A stretch of DNA of 64,000 nucleotides, from NCBI RefSeq assembly GCF_018881635.1, contig NZ_JACVPY010000002.1:91374-155373 (forward strand), written 5' to 3'. Within the stretch, counting starts at the first letter, position 1. Each line of letters begins with the position of its first letter. A program made the translations under genes and the position numbers. The stretch comes from Polynucleobacter sp. UB-Piko-W3. GTDB lineage: Bacteria > Pseudomonadota > Gammaproteobacteria > Burkholderiales > Burkholderiaceae. The notes beneath the pieces are model-generated. The model was not told where the DNA came from, did not search any database, and worked only from the letters and a program-made list of their open reading frames with translations. This document shows positions 55,959 through 64,000 of the stretch, one piece after another.

Positions 55959-57596
55959 TTACGATCGCTTGATGTTTGGTGCTGCAAGCCCATCTATCAA
56001 AACATTGATACATGAAGGCAGTTTGCTAGTGATCGCTCGTTTAGCGGCCGGTAGAACTTCATTTGAGTCGTTAACAAATTCTCCATACCCGCCAAATGCA
56101 GCGCATACTTTTTCATAATGAGATGGCAGTAGCTCGCAGCCAATAGTTCTGTCTTGGCCATACTCGCGCACTTGAATTTGATACTCAGCATTCCAGCGAG
56201 CATCATTACCAACTACCACTAAAAATGGGAGCTTATAACGGACGGCAGTATCAATTTCAGCGCTATGAAAGCCGAATGTACCATCACCCATCACTGCAAT
56301 AATTGGCGAATTTGGTTTGGCAACTCTCGCTGCGATTGCGAAGGGTAAGCCAGATCCAATAGATCCAGCTACGCCATTGATTACTCTGTTAGGTGCTTGC
56401 AGACAGGCTTGGGCCCACTGACCAATTTCACCGCCATCGCTAATGAGAACAGAATCAGGATGGCTGTCTAGAATTTCTTGTAGGGGAGCGAGGGCTTGAA
56501 CGGGGTGAATAGTTCCCATTTTTGGCGGGAGCTCTTTCCAGACCTTAGGGCGAAATGCGACTGCATCCCAAACTATATTTTGCCAATCACTTGTTGCCAC
56601 CTCTTGATCTTTATTTAGACTAATAATGGACTCCATGGCAACGGGAATATCTGCTTGAATAGTTTGCAATAGGCGATCTCCAACCGCTCTTTTGGCGCGT
56701 TCAATTTCATCCATATCGGGATCAATTTGTAGAAACTGACAGTCCTTTTGGATTCCAGGACTTTGGGCAAACTTTAGAGTGAAATCGATCTTTTTTCCAA
56801 GTAGTAGTATGCAATCAGCTTGATTTAATATTTCGGCGAAAGCGCCTAAGCTCGGATCGCCAATGCCCCGAGGGCTTTCCATTCCAATAACGGGAATACC
56901 AGTCGCTTTTTCAAGCGTCTTTAATTTAGCTTTACCTTCTTTTGATTGCATCAATGGGCCTGTCAATATGAGAGGCTTGCTTGATTTTTTCAATTGCTTG
57001 ATGAGCTTTTCTAGGTCGGCGGCATTAATTGAAGATGACTCTGCTTTAAAGGATGAAGCAGTTGGCATCACTGCATTGATGGGGAGCGCAGATTCAAGTA
57101 CATCAGTTGGTAGGCTGAGATGCACAGGACCAGGTCTTCCAGACTTGGCGATACGAATTGCTTTTGCAATATCCAATGCCACCTCTTCTGTCTTTTGACA
57201 GACCCACGAAGCTTTTGTTAAGGGGGCCGCAATAGCCGCCTGATCCATTTCTTGAAAGGCGCCTTTTCCGATCTGGCCAATCGGTGCATGGCCTGAAATA
57301 AGGACCACGGGCGATTCAGCCATCGCGGCCGTATAAAGTGCTGAAATCGCGTTAGCATGACCAGGACCGCCCGTTACCATTGCAATTCCAACCTCTCCTG
57401 TTAATCTAGCCCAGGAGTCTGCCATGTGCACTGCCGCAGCTTCATGTCGCGTGTGGATGAGGTCTATTTTTGAATCAAAAATAGCGTCATATACAGGCAT
57501 GATGTGATTGCCAGAAAGAGTAAAAATTTTATTGATACCTGCAAATTCAAATGCCTCTATCAAGGCATGAGCCCCATTTTTATTTTTTGCATTCAT
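55959..57596 (-). CDS. Thiamine-diphosphate-dependent enzyme, acetolactate synthase-like
   Basis: A 545-residue three-domain ThDP enzyme: catalytic Glu52 in HTRHEAAAVHMAD, VTGGPGHANAISAL, GQIGKGAFQEMDQ, and the ThDP-Mg motif GDGTFGFHSAEIDTAVRYKLPFLVVVGND. It lacks a regulatory partner gene, so it is not the biosynthetic IlvB-IlvN pair. Relatives include oxalyl-CoA decarboxylase and 2-hydroxyacyl-CoA lyase. Given the sulfolactate genes next door, decarboxylation of sulfopyruvate is conceivable but unproven; it does not look like Xsc. Confidence 0.8.
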   Translation of the reverse strand: MNAKNKNGAHALIEAFEFAGINKIFTLSGNHIMPVYDAIFDSKIDLIHTRHEAAAVHMADSWARLTGEVGIAMVTGGPGHANAISALYTAAMAESPVVLISGHAPIGQIGKGAFQEMDQAAIAAPLTKASWVCQKTEEVALDIAKAIRIAKSGRPGPVHLSLPTDVLESALPINAVMPTASSFKAESSSINAADLEKLIKQLKKSSKPLILTGPLMQSKEGKAKLKTLEKATGIPVIGMESPRGIGDPSLGAFAEILNQADCILLLGKKIDFTLKFAQSPGIQKDCQFLQIDPDMDEIERAKRAVGDRLLQTIQADIPVAMESIISLNKDQEVATSDWQNIVWDAVAFRPKVWKELPPKMGTIHPVQALAPLQEILDSHPDSVLISDGGEIGQWAQACLQAPNRVINGVAGSIGSGLPFAIAARVAKPNSPIIAVMGDGTFGFHSAEIDTAVRYKLPFLVVVGNDARWNAEYQIQVREYGQDRTIGCELLPSHYEKVCAAFGGYGEFVNDSNEVLPAAKRAITSKLPSCINVLIDGLAAPNIKRS

Positions 57597-57640
57597 TATT
57601 TTTTACAAATTCCTGACAAGATGGTGATATAGATACATGA

Positions 57641-57671
57641 AAAAACGCCACTCATCATAAGTGGCGTTTTT
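57641..57671. terminator. Bidirectional-type terminator after the slc-linked Bug gene
   Basis: A perfect 12-bp stem, AAAAACGCCACT and AGTGGCGTTTTT, with a 7-nt loop, located 3 bp beyond the Bug gene stop on the minus strand, giving a T-run in either direction. The downstream ThDP gene would need its own promoter. Confidence 0.88.
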
Positions 57672-57673
57672 AT

Positions 57674-58660
57674 TTATTGAGCACTAATATTTCTGCCCTT
57701 AATCACTTTCTCCCAAACGACTGATTCTGCTTTCACTTGGGCTTCAAATTCTTTCTGGTTGTTTACTACAGCAGTCAGGCCATTTAAATCAAGGCTAGCA
57801 CGCAATGCTTCCGAATTTACGGCTTTAACAGTAGCATCGTAAATCTTTTCGGTAATCGTCTTTGGGGTATTTGCCGGAGCAACAAGTCCAAACCAACCAG
57901 TCGATTCAAATCCAGGAATGCCAGCTTCCGCTACCGTGGGCACATCAGGTAATTGTTTTGAACGTTTTAAGCTAGTGACAGCTAAAGGCTTTATTTGCCC
58001 ATTTTTGGCAAACCCGGTTGCTGCAGTGAGATTGCCCACCATGAAGTCGATTTGGCCAGCAACTAAGTCATTGATAGCTGCTGATTCACCCTTATATGGC
58101 ACATGGGTAGCGGGGATATTTGCTGAATAGGTAAAGTTCTCAGCTGCCATATGCACTTGGCTACCAATGCCTGCAGAACCAAAGTTAAGATCCTTAGTCT
58201 TGGCATAAGCAATAAATTCACCCAAGGTTTTGACTGGTAACTTAGTACTCACTGATACCAGCATTGGACCACTCGCCACATTAGTAATGTAAACAAAGTC
58301 TTTAGCGTAATTGACTGGCAATTTCTTATAAAGATTTGGGTTGACAGTGAGCATGCTTCCAGAGGCGAGCATGATGGTGTAACCATCTGCTGCAGATTGT
58401 GCTACAAACTCAGCGGCAATATTGCCACCAGCGCCTGGTTTATTTTCGACAATCACATTTTGTCCAAGATCTTTTGTGAGTTGTTGCGCTAATAGGCGGC
58501 CCAAAATATCTGTAGTACCACCTGCAGCAAATGGAATGATGAGCTTAATCGGTTTAGTTGGCCAATTCTGTGCATAGCTTAATGGCGATGCAAGTAAAAG
58601 TAATGCTCCTGTGATCAATGCAAATTGTTTACCGATACGTCCAATGAATTTCTTAAGCAT
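57674..58660 (-). CDS. Bug/TctC-family periplasmic solute-binding protein (5 of 5), sulfolactate receptor candidate
   Basis: A 328-residue receptor with signal peptide (ALITGALLLLASPLSYAQ), WPTKPIKLIIPFAAGGTTDILGRLL, ENKPGAGGNIAAEFVAQSAADGYTIM and THVPYKGESAAINDLVAGQ. ATG at 58660 is preferred over a TTG 15 nt upstream. It is divergent from slcC across a region with two inverted repeats. Sulfolactate clusters elsewhere include a tripartite tricarboxylate-type uptake system, so this is a plausible sulfolactate receptor, though no TctA/TctB genes are present. Confidence 0.88.
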   Translation of the reverse strand: MLKKFIGRIGKQFALITGALLLLASPLSYAQNWPTKPIKLIIPFAAGGTTDILGRLLAQQLTKDLGQNVIVENKPGAGGNIAAEFVAQSAADGYTIMLASGSMLTVNPNLYKKLPVNYAKDFVYITNVASGPMLVSVSTKLPVKTLGEFIAYAKTKDLNFGSAGIGSQVHMAAENFTYSANIPATHVPYKGESAAINDLVAGQIDFMVGNLTAATGFAKNGQIKPLAVTSLKRSKQLPDVPTVAEAGIPGFESTGWFGLVAPANTPKTITEKIYDATVKAVNSEALRASLDLNGLTAVVNNQKEFEAQVKAESVVWEKVIKGRNISAQ

Positions 58661-58720
58661 TCTTTTGTTCCCCAATGTTAATTTGATTTTTGTATCTTAT
58701 CCTTAATTTCATTCAAAAAT

Positions 58721-58793
58721 ATAACCAGTTTTTATAAAATGGTTATAAGCCTATTTCAAATCGGCATCTGCTTTATCGCTACTTAGGCTTATA
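58721..58793. promoter_or_regulatory. Two inverted repeats between the Bug gene and slcC
   Basis: ATAACCA (58721-58727) and TGGTTAT (58740-58746) form one interrupted palindrome. TATAAGCCTA (58744-58753) and TAGGCTTATA (58784-58793) form a second, with half-site centres about 40 bp apart, near four helical turns. They sit in the divergent control region of the sulfolactate genes; SuyR is the obvious candidate to bind one of them. Confidence 0.5.
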
Positions 58794-58862
58794 TTTTTCG
58801 AGATTGCAGTGCACCCTACTTTGAATCTTGCAGGATATCAAATTCATCTATATGATATAGAT

Positions 58863-59792
58863 ATGTCATCTATTTTGATCTCTGAGTTCATTACAAGTCA
58901 AGCCTTAGAAACCCTGCGCTCTAAGCACAAGGTTGTTTACGAGCCAGATCTTTATAAAGACCGCCCAGCTTTGATTGCTGCGTTGCAAAATATTGAGGGA
59001 CTAATTGTTCGTAATCTCACTCAAGTAAATGAGGATATCCTGGCGGGTGCCCCAAACTTAAAGGTAGTAGGTCGACTGGGTGTTGGGCTTGAAAATATTG
59101 AGTTGCCTGCCTGCGCCAAACGAAACATTAAGGTGATTCCAGCAACTGGTGCGAATGCTGAGTCTGTTGCTGAGTATGTTGTTGGTGCTGCAGTTGCATT
59201 AACGAGAGGATTTATTCCAGCGACTGTTTCAACGCTGAAAGGTGAGTGGCCTCGCCCTCGTTTTTCTACTTATCATGAATTTTTAGGCAAGACCATTGGC
59301 ATTGTTGGTTTTGGCAGTATTGGTAGGGTGGTGGCTAAGAAAGCAAATGCATTTGGCTTACACTGCCTTGCATATGATCCAATGCTGCCTGCTGGCTCCG
59401 TTGAGCTCGTTGGATTTTCAGTGCCATTACTCTCATTGAATGACCTTCTTGCTAAAAGCGACGTGGTTACCTTGCATCTTCCATTTTTGCCTGAAACAAA
59501 GAACCTGTTTAATGCAGCTACCTTAGATCAAATGAAAAATGGTGCCTCCCTCATTAATACTGCGCGGGGCGGCATCGTTGATGAGAAGGCTCTTGCTGAG
59601 CGTTTGCGCTCTGGGCGTTTGGGTGGGGCGGCAATGGATGTGTTTGAGAGTGAGCCAGCAAAAGATTTGAGTCACTTTGCAGGTATAGAGAATCTCATTC
59701 TGACTCCGCATGTAGCAGGCGTAACTCATGAAAGTAATGAGCGCGTTAGTCAAATGATTGCCGATGAAGTTAATCGGTTTTTTGGAGCATAA
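58863..59792 (+). CDS. slcC: SlcC-like (S)-sulfolactate dehydrogenase (2-hydroxyacid dehydrogenase family)
   Basis: A 309-residue D-isomer-specific 2-hydroxyacid dehydrogenase: GIVGFGSIGRVVAKKA NAD loop, NTARGGIVDE (catalytic Arg), AMDVFESEP (Glu) and TPHVAGVTHES (His). The ATG at 58863 starts MSSILISEFI; a GTG 54 nt earlier is also in frame. It is followed directly by the comC-like gene and suyAB, as in Chromohalobacter salexigens, where SlcC oxidises (S)-sulfolactate to sulfopyruvate with NAD. Phosphoglycerate dehydrogenase is the motif-level alternative; context favours SlcC. Confidence 0.82.
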   Translation: MSSILISEFITSQALETLRSKHKVVYEPDLYKDRPALIAALQNIEGLIVRNLTQVNEDILAGAPNLKVVGRLGVGLENIELPACAKRNIKVIPATGANAESVAEYVVGAAVALTRGFIPATVSTLKGEWPRPRFSTYHEFLGKTIGIVGFGSIGRVVAKKANAFGLHCLAYDPMLPAGSVELVGFSVPLLSLNDLLAKSDVVTLHLPFLPETKNLFNAATLDQMKNGASLINTARGGIVDEKALAERLRSGRLGGAAMDVFESEPAKDLSHFAGIENLILTPHVAGVTHESNERVSQMIADEVNRFFGA

Positions 59793-60803
59793 ATGAATTT
59801 ATCCTATCAACAGATGCTTGAGCTAGCCTCATCTGGTTTACGAGCAGCTGGTATTGGTGACAAAGCAGCTTATGAGACAGCACAATTTTTAGCACTTGCT
59901 GAGCTTGATGGATTGGCTTCCCATGGATTAGCGCGCGTATCGCAATATGCAGGACATGCTAAAAATGGACGCATCGAGTTAGCTCCCAAAATCAAAGTGC
60001 GCCCTTTTAAAGTATCGGCTGCATTGGTAGATGCTTGTGATGGGCTTGCATTTCCAGCGCTACGCTTCGCTACAGACCTATCTGTCAACTTAGCTTCCAA
60101 GACTGGAGTGGGTCTAGTCGCAGTAACGAATAGTCATCACTTTGGGGTTGCGGGGCACTTTACTGAAGCAGCAGCGCGCGCCGGATATATTTCATTGTTG
60201 TTTGGCAATACGCCCGCGGCGATGCCGATGGTTGGCGGTAGTAAAGCAATTTTTGGAACCAATCCTCTAGCTGCAGCATTTCCAATTGCTAACCGAGATC
60301 CTTTAGTAATTGATATGTCTCTGTCAGCAGTAGCCCGTGGCAAGTTATTGGTTGCTGCAAAGAAAGGCGAATCTATTCCAGAGGGATGGGCCTTAACAGC
60401 TGATGGTAAACCCACCACAGATCCTAATGAGGGGCTCAAAGGATTAATGGTTCCGCTAGGCGGAGATAAAGGCGCTTTGCTTGCCCTGATTGTTGAGTTA
60501 CTAGTTGTCGGTTTATCAGGAAGTCGCTTCTCTTATGAAGCGGATTCGTTCTTTGATGCCAAAGGAAATCGCCCTCGAATTGGGCAGCTTCTGTTAACGA
60601 TTGATCCAGGTCTGGCAGGAAGCCAAGTGTTTGCAAATAAGATGCTCGCACTCTTAAAAACCTTAGCATCCGATTCTGGAACCCGTGTTCCGGGACAAAG
60701 GCGTTTCAAACAGCGTGCATCAGGCTTTAAAGAGGGCGTCAACGTTTCTGATGTGGTTGTAGAAGAAATACAGACTGGTATTCGCCAGTCATGGGGTGTT
60801 TAG
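59793..60803 (+). CDS. comC: ComC-like (R)-sulfolactate dehydrogenase (Ldh2/MdhII family)
   Basis: A 336-residue member of the malate/L-lactate dehydrogenase-2 (YlbC/ComC) family: LDGLASHGLARVSQY, TNSHHFGVAGHFTEAAARAGYISLLFGNTPAAM and GTNPLAAAFPI. It starts one base after the slcC stop codon. ComC reduces sulfopyruvate to (R)-sulfolactate with NADPH, so SlcC plus ComC act as a sulfolactate racemase that feeds SuyAB. Malate or ureidoglycolate dehydrogenase would be the alternatives without this context. Confidence 0.82.
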   Translation: MNLSYQQMLELASSGLRAAGIGDKAAYETAQFLALAELDGLASHGLARVSQYAGHAKNGRIELAPKIKVRPFKVSAALVDACDGLAFPALRFATDLSVNLASKTGVGLVAVTNSHHFGVAGHFTEAAARAGYISLLFGNTPAAMPMVGGSKAIFGTNPLAAAFPIANRDPLVIDMSLSAVARGKLLVAAKKGESIPEGWALTADGKPTTDPNEGLKGLMVPLGGDKGALLALIVELLVVGLSGSRFSYEADSFFDAKGNRPRIGQLLLTIDPGLAGSQVFANKMLALLKTLASDSGTRVPGQRRFKQRASGFKEGVNVSDVVVEEIQTGIRQSWGV

Positions 60804-60833
60804 TAGTTAAACAAGATTGAAGAGGAGAAGGTA

Positions 60834-61115
60834 ATGATCCATTTTGTCGTGCATGAGCCAGGAGATGGCGTAGGCGTGGTGGTGGTTGAAGGCGTAAAAG
60901 CTGGAGATGATTTGATTGGTTGGGTAATGGATGGAGATTTAACGCTCAACATGAAATCTGAGAGCGATATTCCAATTGGCCACAAAATTTCATTGAATGA
61001 ATTTAAGGCGGGCGATACGGTGATGAAGTATGGCGTAGACATCGGCAAGGTTGTAGCTCCCATCAAAAAAGGGGAGCACCTCCATGTTCAAAACGTAAAA
61101 ACGAAGCGCTGGTAA
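60834..61115 (+). CDS. suyA: SuyA, (2R)-sulfolactate sulfo-lyase small subunit
   Basis: A 93-residue SAF-domain protein: HFVVHEPGDGVGVVVVEGVKAGDDLIGWVMDGD and the C-terminal GDTVMKYGVDIGKVVAPIKKGEHLHVQNV, the same fold as the N-terminal domain of altronate dehydratase. GAGGAGA precedes the ATG. With SuyB it cleaves (R)-sulfolactate to pyruvate and sulfite. Size matches SuyA (about 90 residues). Confidence 0.85.
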   Translation: MIHFVVHEPGDGVGVVVVEGVKAGDDLIGWVMDGDLTLNMKSESDIPIGHKISLNEFKAGDTVMKYGVDIGKVVAPIKKGEHLHVQNVKTKRW

Positions 61116-61156
61116 TCCAGGCTTTTATTCACCCATTCATTTAGAAAGAAAACAAG

Positions 61157-62329
61157 ATGATTAATTTGAAAGACGCGAGCTTCATGGGTTATCGCCGTGA
61201 AAATGGCCGCATGGGAATTCGTAATCACGTATTAATTTTGCCTTTAGATGATTTATCAAACGCAGCTTGCGAAGCTGTAGCAAATAACATCAAAGGAACT
61301 CAGGCTATCCCTCACTCTTATGGCCGTTTGCAGTTTGGTGCCGACCTAGATCTGCACTTCCGCACTTTGATTGGCACTGGTACTAATCCAAACGTAGCTG
61401 CTGTAGTAGTGATTGGTATTGAGCCGCAGTGGACCAAAATTGTGGTTGATGGCATCAAGGCGTCTGGTAAGCCAGCAGAAGGTTTCTGGATCGAGGGTAA
61501 TGGCGATACCGCTACGATTGCCTCTGCTAGCAAAGCTGCATACCAAATGATGAAGCATGCCTCTAAGCAAAAGCGGGTCAAAGCACCTTTATCTGAGTTA
61601 TGGGTATCTACAAAGTGCGGTGAGTCTGATACAACTTCTGGTTGCGGCGCAAACCCAACAGTAGGTGATGCCTTTGATAAGCTCTATGGCATTGGCTCCA
61701 CCTTAGTATTTGGCGAAACTACCGAATTAACTGGTGGTGAGCACTTGGTGGAAGCACGTTGCCGTACCCCAGAGGTTAAAAAGAAGTTCCGTGAAATGTT
61801 TGATCGCTATCAAGACGTGATCGAACGTCATAAGACCAGCGACTTATCTGATTCGCAGCCAACCAAGGGCAATATTGCTGGTGGTTTGACCACGATTGAA
61901 GAAAAAGCGCTGGGCAATATTCAGAAAATTGGTAAGAAATGTATTGTCGATAGCGTTTTGGATAAAGGTGAAGAGCCTAAGATCCCAGGCTTGCACTTTA
62001 TGGACTCTTCCTCAGCTGCCGCTGAGATGGTGACCTTGTGTGCTGCTGCGGGATTTGCAGCACACTTCTTCCCAACAGGCCAAGGTAACGTGATTGGTAA
62101 TGCGATTCTTCCAGTGATCAAGATTTGCGCAAACCCAAAAACAGTACGCACCATGGGTGAGCACATTGACGTTGATGTATCTGGTCTTTTGCGTCGTGAA
62201 GAGAATATGGACCAGGCTGGTGATAAGTTGTTGGAGTGCCTCTTACGCACTGCTGACGGCGAATTAACGGCTTCTGAGATTCTCGGTCACCGTGAGTTCG
62301 TATTAACCCGTTTATACGAATCAGCGTAA
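61157..62329 (+). CDS. suyB: SuyB, (2R)-sulfolactate sulfo-lyase large subunit
   Basis: A 390-residue UxaA-family protein: [49 protein letters not shown] and [20 protein letters not shown], with several cysteines likely to bind metal or an Fe-S cluster. SuyB of Paracoccus has nearly the same length. Two-gene SAF/UxaA enzymes also serve altronate and galactarate, but the slcC-comC neighbours and the size match point to sulfolactate. It lies 10 bp before the GntR gene. Confidence 0.85.
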   Translation: MINLKDASFMGYRRENGRMGIRNHVLILPLDDLSNAACEAVANNIKGTQAIPHSYGRLQFGADLDLHFRTLIGTGTNPNVAAVVVIGIEPQWTKIVVDGIKASGKPAEGFWIEGNGDTATIASASKAAYQMMKHASKQKRVKAPLSELWVSTKCGESDTTSGCGANPTVGDAFDKLYGIGSTLVFGETTELTGGEHLVEARCRTPEVKKKFREMFDRYQDVIERHKTSDLSDSQPTKGNIAGGLTTIEEKALGNIQKIGKKCIVDSVLDKGEEPKIPGLHFMDSSSAAAEMVTLCAAAGFAAHFFPTGQGNVIGNAILPVIKICANPKTVRTMGEHIDVDVSGLLRREENMDQAGDKLLECLLRTADGELTASEILGHREFVLTRLYESA

Positions 62330-62339
62330 TTTTTAAAGC

Positions 62340-63059
62340 ATGAGATCCCTGACTGCTTATGAAGAAGTAAAGCAAAAGATCACCGAAGATCTGGTCAGGG
62401 GTCGTTATCCGATGGGGCAGGCATTGCCTGCTGAAAAGGATTTATCAAAAGAATTAGATGTTTCTATAGGAACCCTGCGTAAAGCGGTGGACGAGTTGGT
62501 TGCCGAAGGTATTGTGGTTCGTCGCCAGGGCAGGGGAACCTATGTTGCTGAGCATGACCTTAAAAGATTGCTGTATTACTTTTTTCACGTTGTAAAACAT
62601 GATGCAGATAAAAAGATAAATCCACGAGTCGAGTTAGTTTCCTTAACTTCAGCTCTTGCAAATAGAGAAGAGGCCGGCAAGCTACAAATTAAAGAGGGCG
62701 CATCAGTATGGCGTCTGGTTAATTGCCTTTATTTAGATGATAAATGCGTCATGATTGACCATATTACTTTGGATAAGAAGCGGTTTAAGAATTTAACTCG
62801 TATGGACTTTATTAATCGCGAGGGCAGTATCTATCAGTTATATCAAATGAAGTACGGTCAGACAGTGGTTCGCAGTAGTGAACGTTTGCGTGCTGGTTTG
62901 GCTGGCAAGCAATACTCTGAGTGGTTAGGGCTAAAGCCAGATTCACCAGTTCTGATTATCAGAAGGGTAGCGCTTGGTATTCAGGATGAGCCATTGGAAT
63001 GGCGGGTCTCTACGCTCAACACCAATCAACATGAATACTTTAGTGAGTTAGTGGTTTAA
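62340..63059 (+). CDS. suyR: GntR-family (HutC-type) regulator, SuyR candidate
   Basis: A 239-residue protein with an N-terminal winged helix (AYEEVKQKITEDLVRGRYPMGQALPAEKDLSKELDVSIGTLRKAVDELVAEGIVVRRQGRGTYVAEH) and a C-terminal UTRA ligand domain. It is the last cytoplasmic gene of the slcC-comC-suyAB operon, as suyR is in sulfolactate degraders. Effector and operators not shown; inverted repeats upstream of slcC are candidates. Confidence 0.78.
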   Translation: MRSLTAYEEVKQKITEDLVRGRYPMGQALPAEKDLSKELDVSIGTLRKAVDELVAEGIVVRRQGRGTYVAEHDLKRLLYYFFHVVKHDADKKINPRVELVSLTSALANREEAGKLQIKEGASVWRLVNCLYLDDKCVMIDHITLDKKRFKNLTRMDFINREGSIYQLYQMKYGQTVVRSSERLRAGLAGKQYSEWLGLKPDSPVLIIRRVALGIQDEPLEWRVSTLNTNQHEYFSELVV

Positions 63060-63065
63060 GAATTT

Positions 63066-64000
63066 ATGCTCACAACTGCTAAGCAGAACTTACCAGGTTT
63101 ATTGGTTTGTTTGATCATCGCCATGTCTACCAGTTTTCTTTCTGAAAATTATGGTGGACCACAGCTCTTATATGCTTTGTTACTAGGCTTATCACTGCAC
63201 TTTCTCTATCTGAATGAAGCTGTCAAGCCAGGAATAGACTTCTGTGCAAAAACGATTCTTCGTTTGGGTGTTGCTTTTCTAGGAATTCGGATTACTTTTG
63301 CTGATATTAGTGCGATTGGCATTAATACTGGCTTCATGGTGATCATGGCGGTTGCTGCAACGGTTTGCTTGGGCTTTTTGCTGGCAAAGTTTTTAAAGCT
63401 CTCGCCAGATTTTGGCTTGATAGCAGGTGGATCTGTTGGTATTTGCGGTGCTTCTGCTGCACTTGCAGTCGCCTCTGTATTGCCTAAGTCAAAAGAGAAT
63501 GAGCAATTTACCTTATTAGTGGTGGTTGGGGTAACGGTGCTATCGACCATAGCAATGGTGACATATCCTTTCGCTTTGCAAATGCTCAATATTGGCGATC
63601 TTTCAGCCGGTATTTTTATAGGTGCCACTATTCATGATGTTGCTCAAGTGGTTGCCGCAGGAATGCTGTTTGGTTCCGAGGCGGGCGATGTCGCAACTGT
63701 GGTGAAGTTATTTCGCGTAGCGCTACTCCTACCCGTAGTTTTAGTGATCTCTATTTTCTTTGGTACGCAAAGAGCGACTAATCAATTAGGGTGGGGTAGC
63801 TTGCGCTTGATCCCAACATTTTTATTGGGCTTTGTTGCGCTTTCTATTGTGGCTTCAATGGAAATTTTACCCACTTCAATCACACATCAAATTGGTGGAA
63901 TATCCCGTTGGATGTTGGTGATTGCAATTGCAGCTGCAGGATTGAAAACTAATTTTCAAGAACTGGCAAAGCTAGGTTGGCAGCCGGTATTTATGTTAAT
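63066..64000 (+). CDS. UPF0324/YeiH-family membrane protein, candidate sulfite exporter (3' end outside window)
   Basis: ATG at 63066, 6 bp after the suyR stop; 311 codons are visible and the frame runs off the right edge, so perhaps 20-40 residues are missing. It has eight or more hydrophobic segments and the family blocks AKTILRLGVAFLGIRIT, GGSVGICGASAALAVASVLP and GATIHDVAQVVAAGM. Family members are annotated as putative sulfate/sulfite exporters and occur with sulfonate desulfonation genes. As the last gene after suyAB-suyR, export of the sulfite released by SuyAB is the natural reading. Confidence 0.85.
   Translation, partial: MLTTAKQNLPGLLVCLIIAMSTSFLSENYGGPQLLYALLLGLSLHFLYLNEAVKPGIDFCAKTILRLGVAFLGIRITFADISAIGINTGFMVIMAVAATVCLGFLLAKFLKLSPDFGLIAGGSVGICGASAALAVASVLPKSKENEQFTLLVVVGVTVLSTIAMVTYPFALQMLNIGDLSAGIFIGATIHDVAQVVAAGMLFGSEAGDVATVVKLFRVALLLPVVLVISIFFGTQRATNQLGWGSLRLIPTFLLGFVALSIVASMEILPTSITHQIGGISRWMLVIAIAAAGLKTNFQELAKLGWQPVFML

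Noticed and set aside
55959-57596. Sulfoacetaldehyde acetyltransferase (Xsc) or biosynthetic IlvB
   Set aside because: Length and N-terminal motifs differ from Xsc, no pta gene is adjacent, and there is no ilvN/ilvC neighbour; left as an unassigned ThDP enzyme.

Overview
The window looks like a chromosomal segment from a freshwater betaproteobacterium of the Burkholderiaceae, most likely Polynucleobacter or a close relative. This is an inference from the compact, AT-leaning coding style, the alaA-hom-thrC-moeA-moaD-moaE order, the several orphan Bug/TctC receptors, the intracellular PHB depolymerase, and the isc operon with an IscR box. No rRNA or tRNA genes, insertion sequences, CRISPR arrays or phage genes were seen.

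Layout. (1) 1-6.7 kb, minus strand: lipid A 4-amino-4-deoxy-L-arabinose operon, Mth938-like gene, arnT, arnB, arnC, formyltransferase, UDP-glucuronate decarboxylase, arnD (cut by the window edge). The two ArnA activities are on separate genes. (2) 6.8-12.8 kb, plus: alanine/threonine synthesis (alaA, hom, thrC) and molybdopterin genes (moeA, moaD, moaE). (3) 12.8-16.9 kb: a YrdC-domain gene with two Bug receptors, divergent from a third Bug gene, then a GIY-YIG protein. (4) 17-28.3 kb: clpB, an MFS transporter, a VOC protein, isocitrate lyase, a HIT protein, then a CoA-transferase/Bug/thiolase-like/DUF35 acyl-CoA cluster and a small MarR-like gene. (5) 28.3-35 kb: DUF1841, nth, rnfB, phaZ and an aromatic/aspartate aminotransferase on the minus strand, then uvrB. 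(6) 35-40.6 kb: iscR-iscS-iscU-iscA-hscB-hscA-fdx, closed by a terminator.

(7) 40.6-64 kb is the accessory part and the most interesting. It reads as a sulfonate-catabolism locus. A LacI-type regulator and two near-identical 14-bp operators flank an SsuABC/TauABC-type ABC importer and an hpsN-like operon (histidinol-dehydrogenase homologue, SDR, zinc alcohol dehydrogenase, iron alcohol dehydrogenase) predicted to oxidise 2,3-dihydroxypropane-1-sulfonate (DHPS) to (R)-sulfolactate. Further right, slcC-comC-suyA-suyB-suyR plus a UPF0324 exporter form a sulfolactate module: SlcC and ComC interconvert the sulfolactate enantiomers via sulfopyruvate, and SuyAB cleaves (R)-sulfolactate to pyruvate and sulfite. 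Two candidate sulfite exporters are present (a TauE/SafE protein and the UPF0324 protein). Between the two modules sits an unusual operon: fumarate reductase/succinate dehydrogenase-like FeS subunit, two short membrane anchors, a two-subunit class I hydro-lyase, and a flavoprotein that appears to lack the FAD-linking histidine.

Two genes here (the first ABC permease and the TauE/SafE protein) have no ATG, GTG or TTG at the expected start, but do have an ATT codon at the right place behind a ribosome-binding sequence. This suggests AUU initiation. All functional calls come from reading sequence motifs and gene context; no database search was run.
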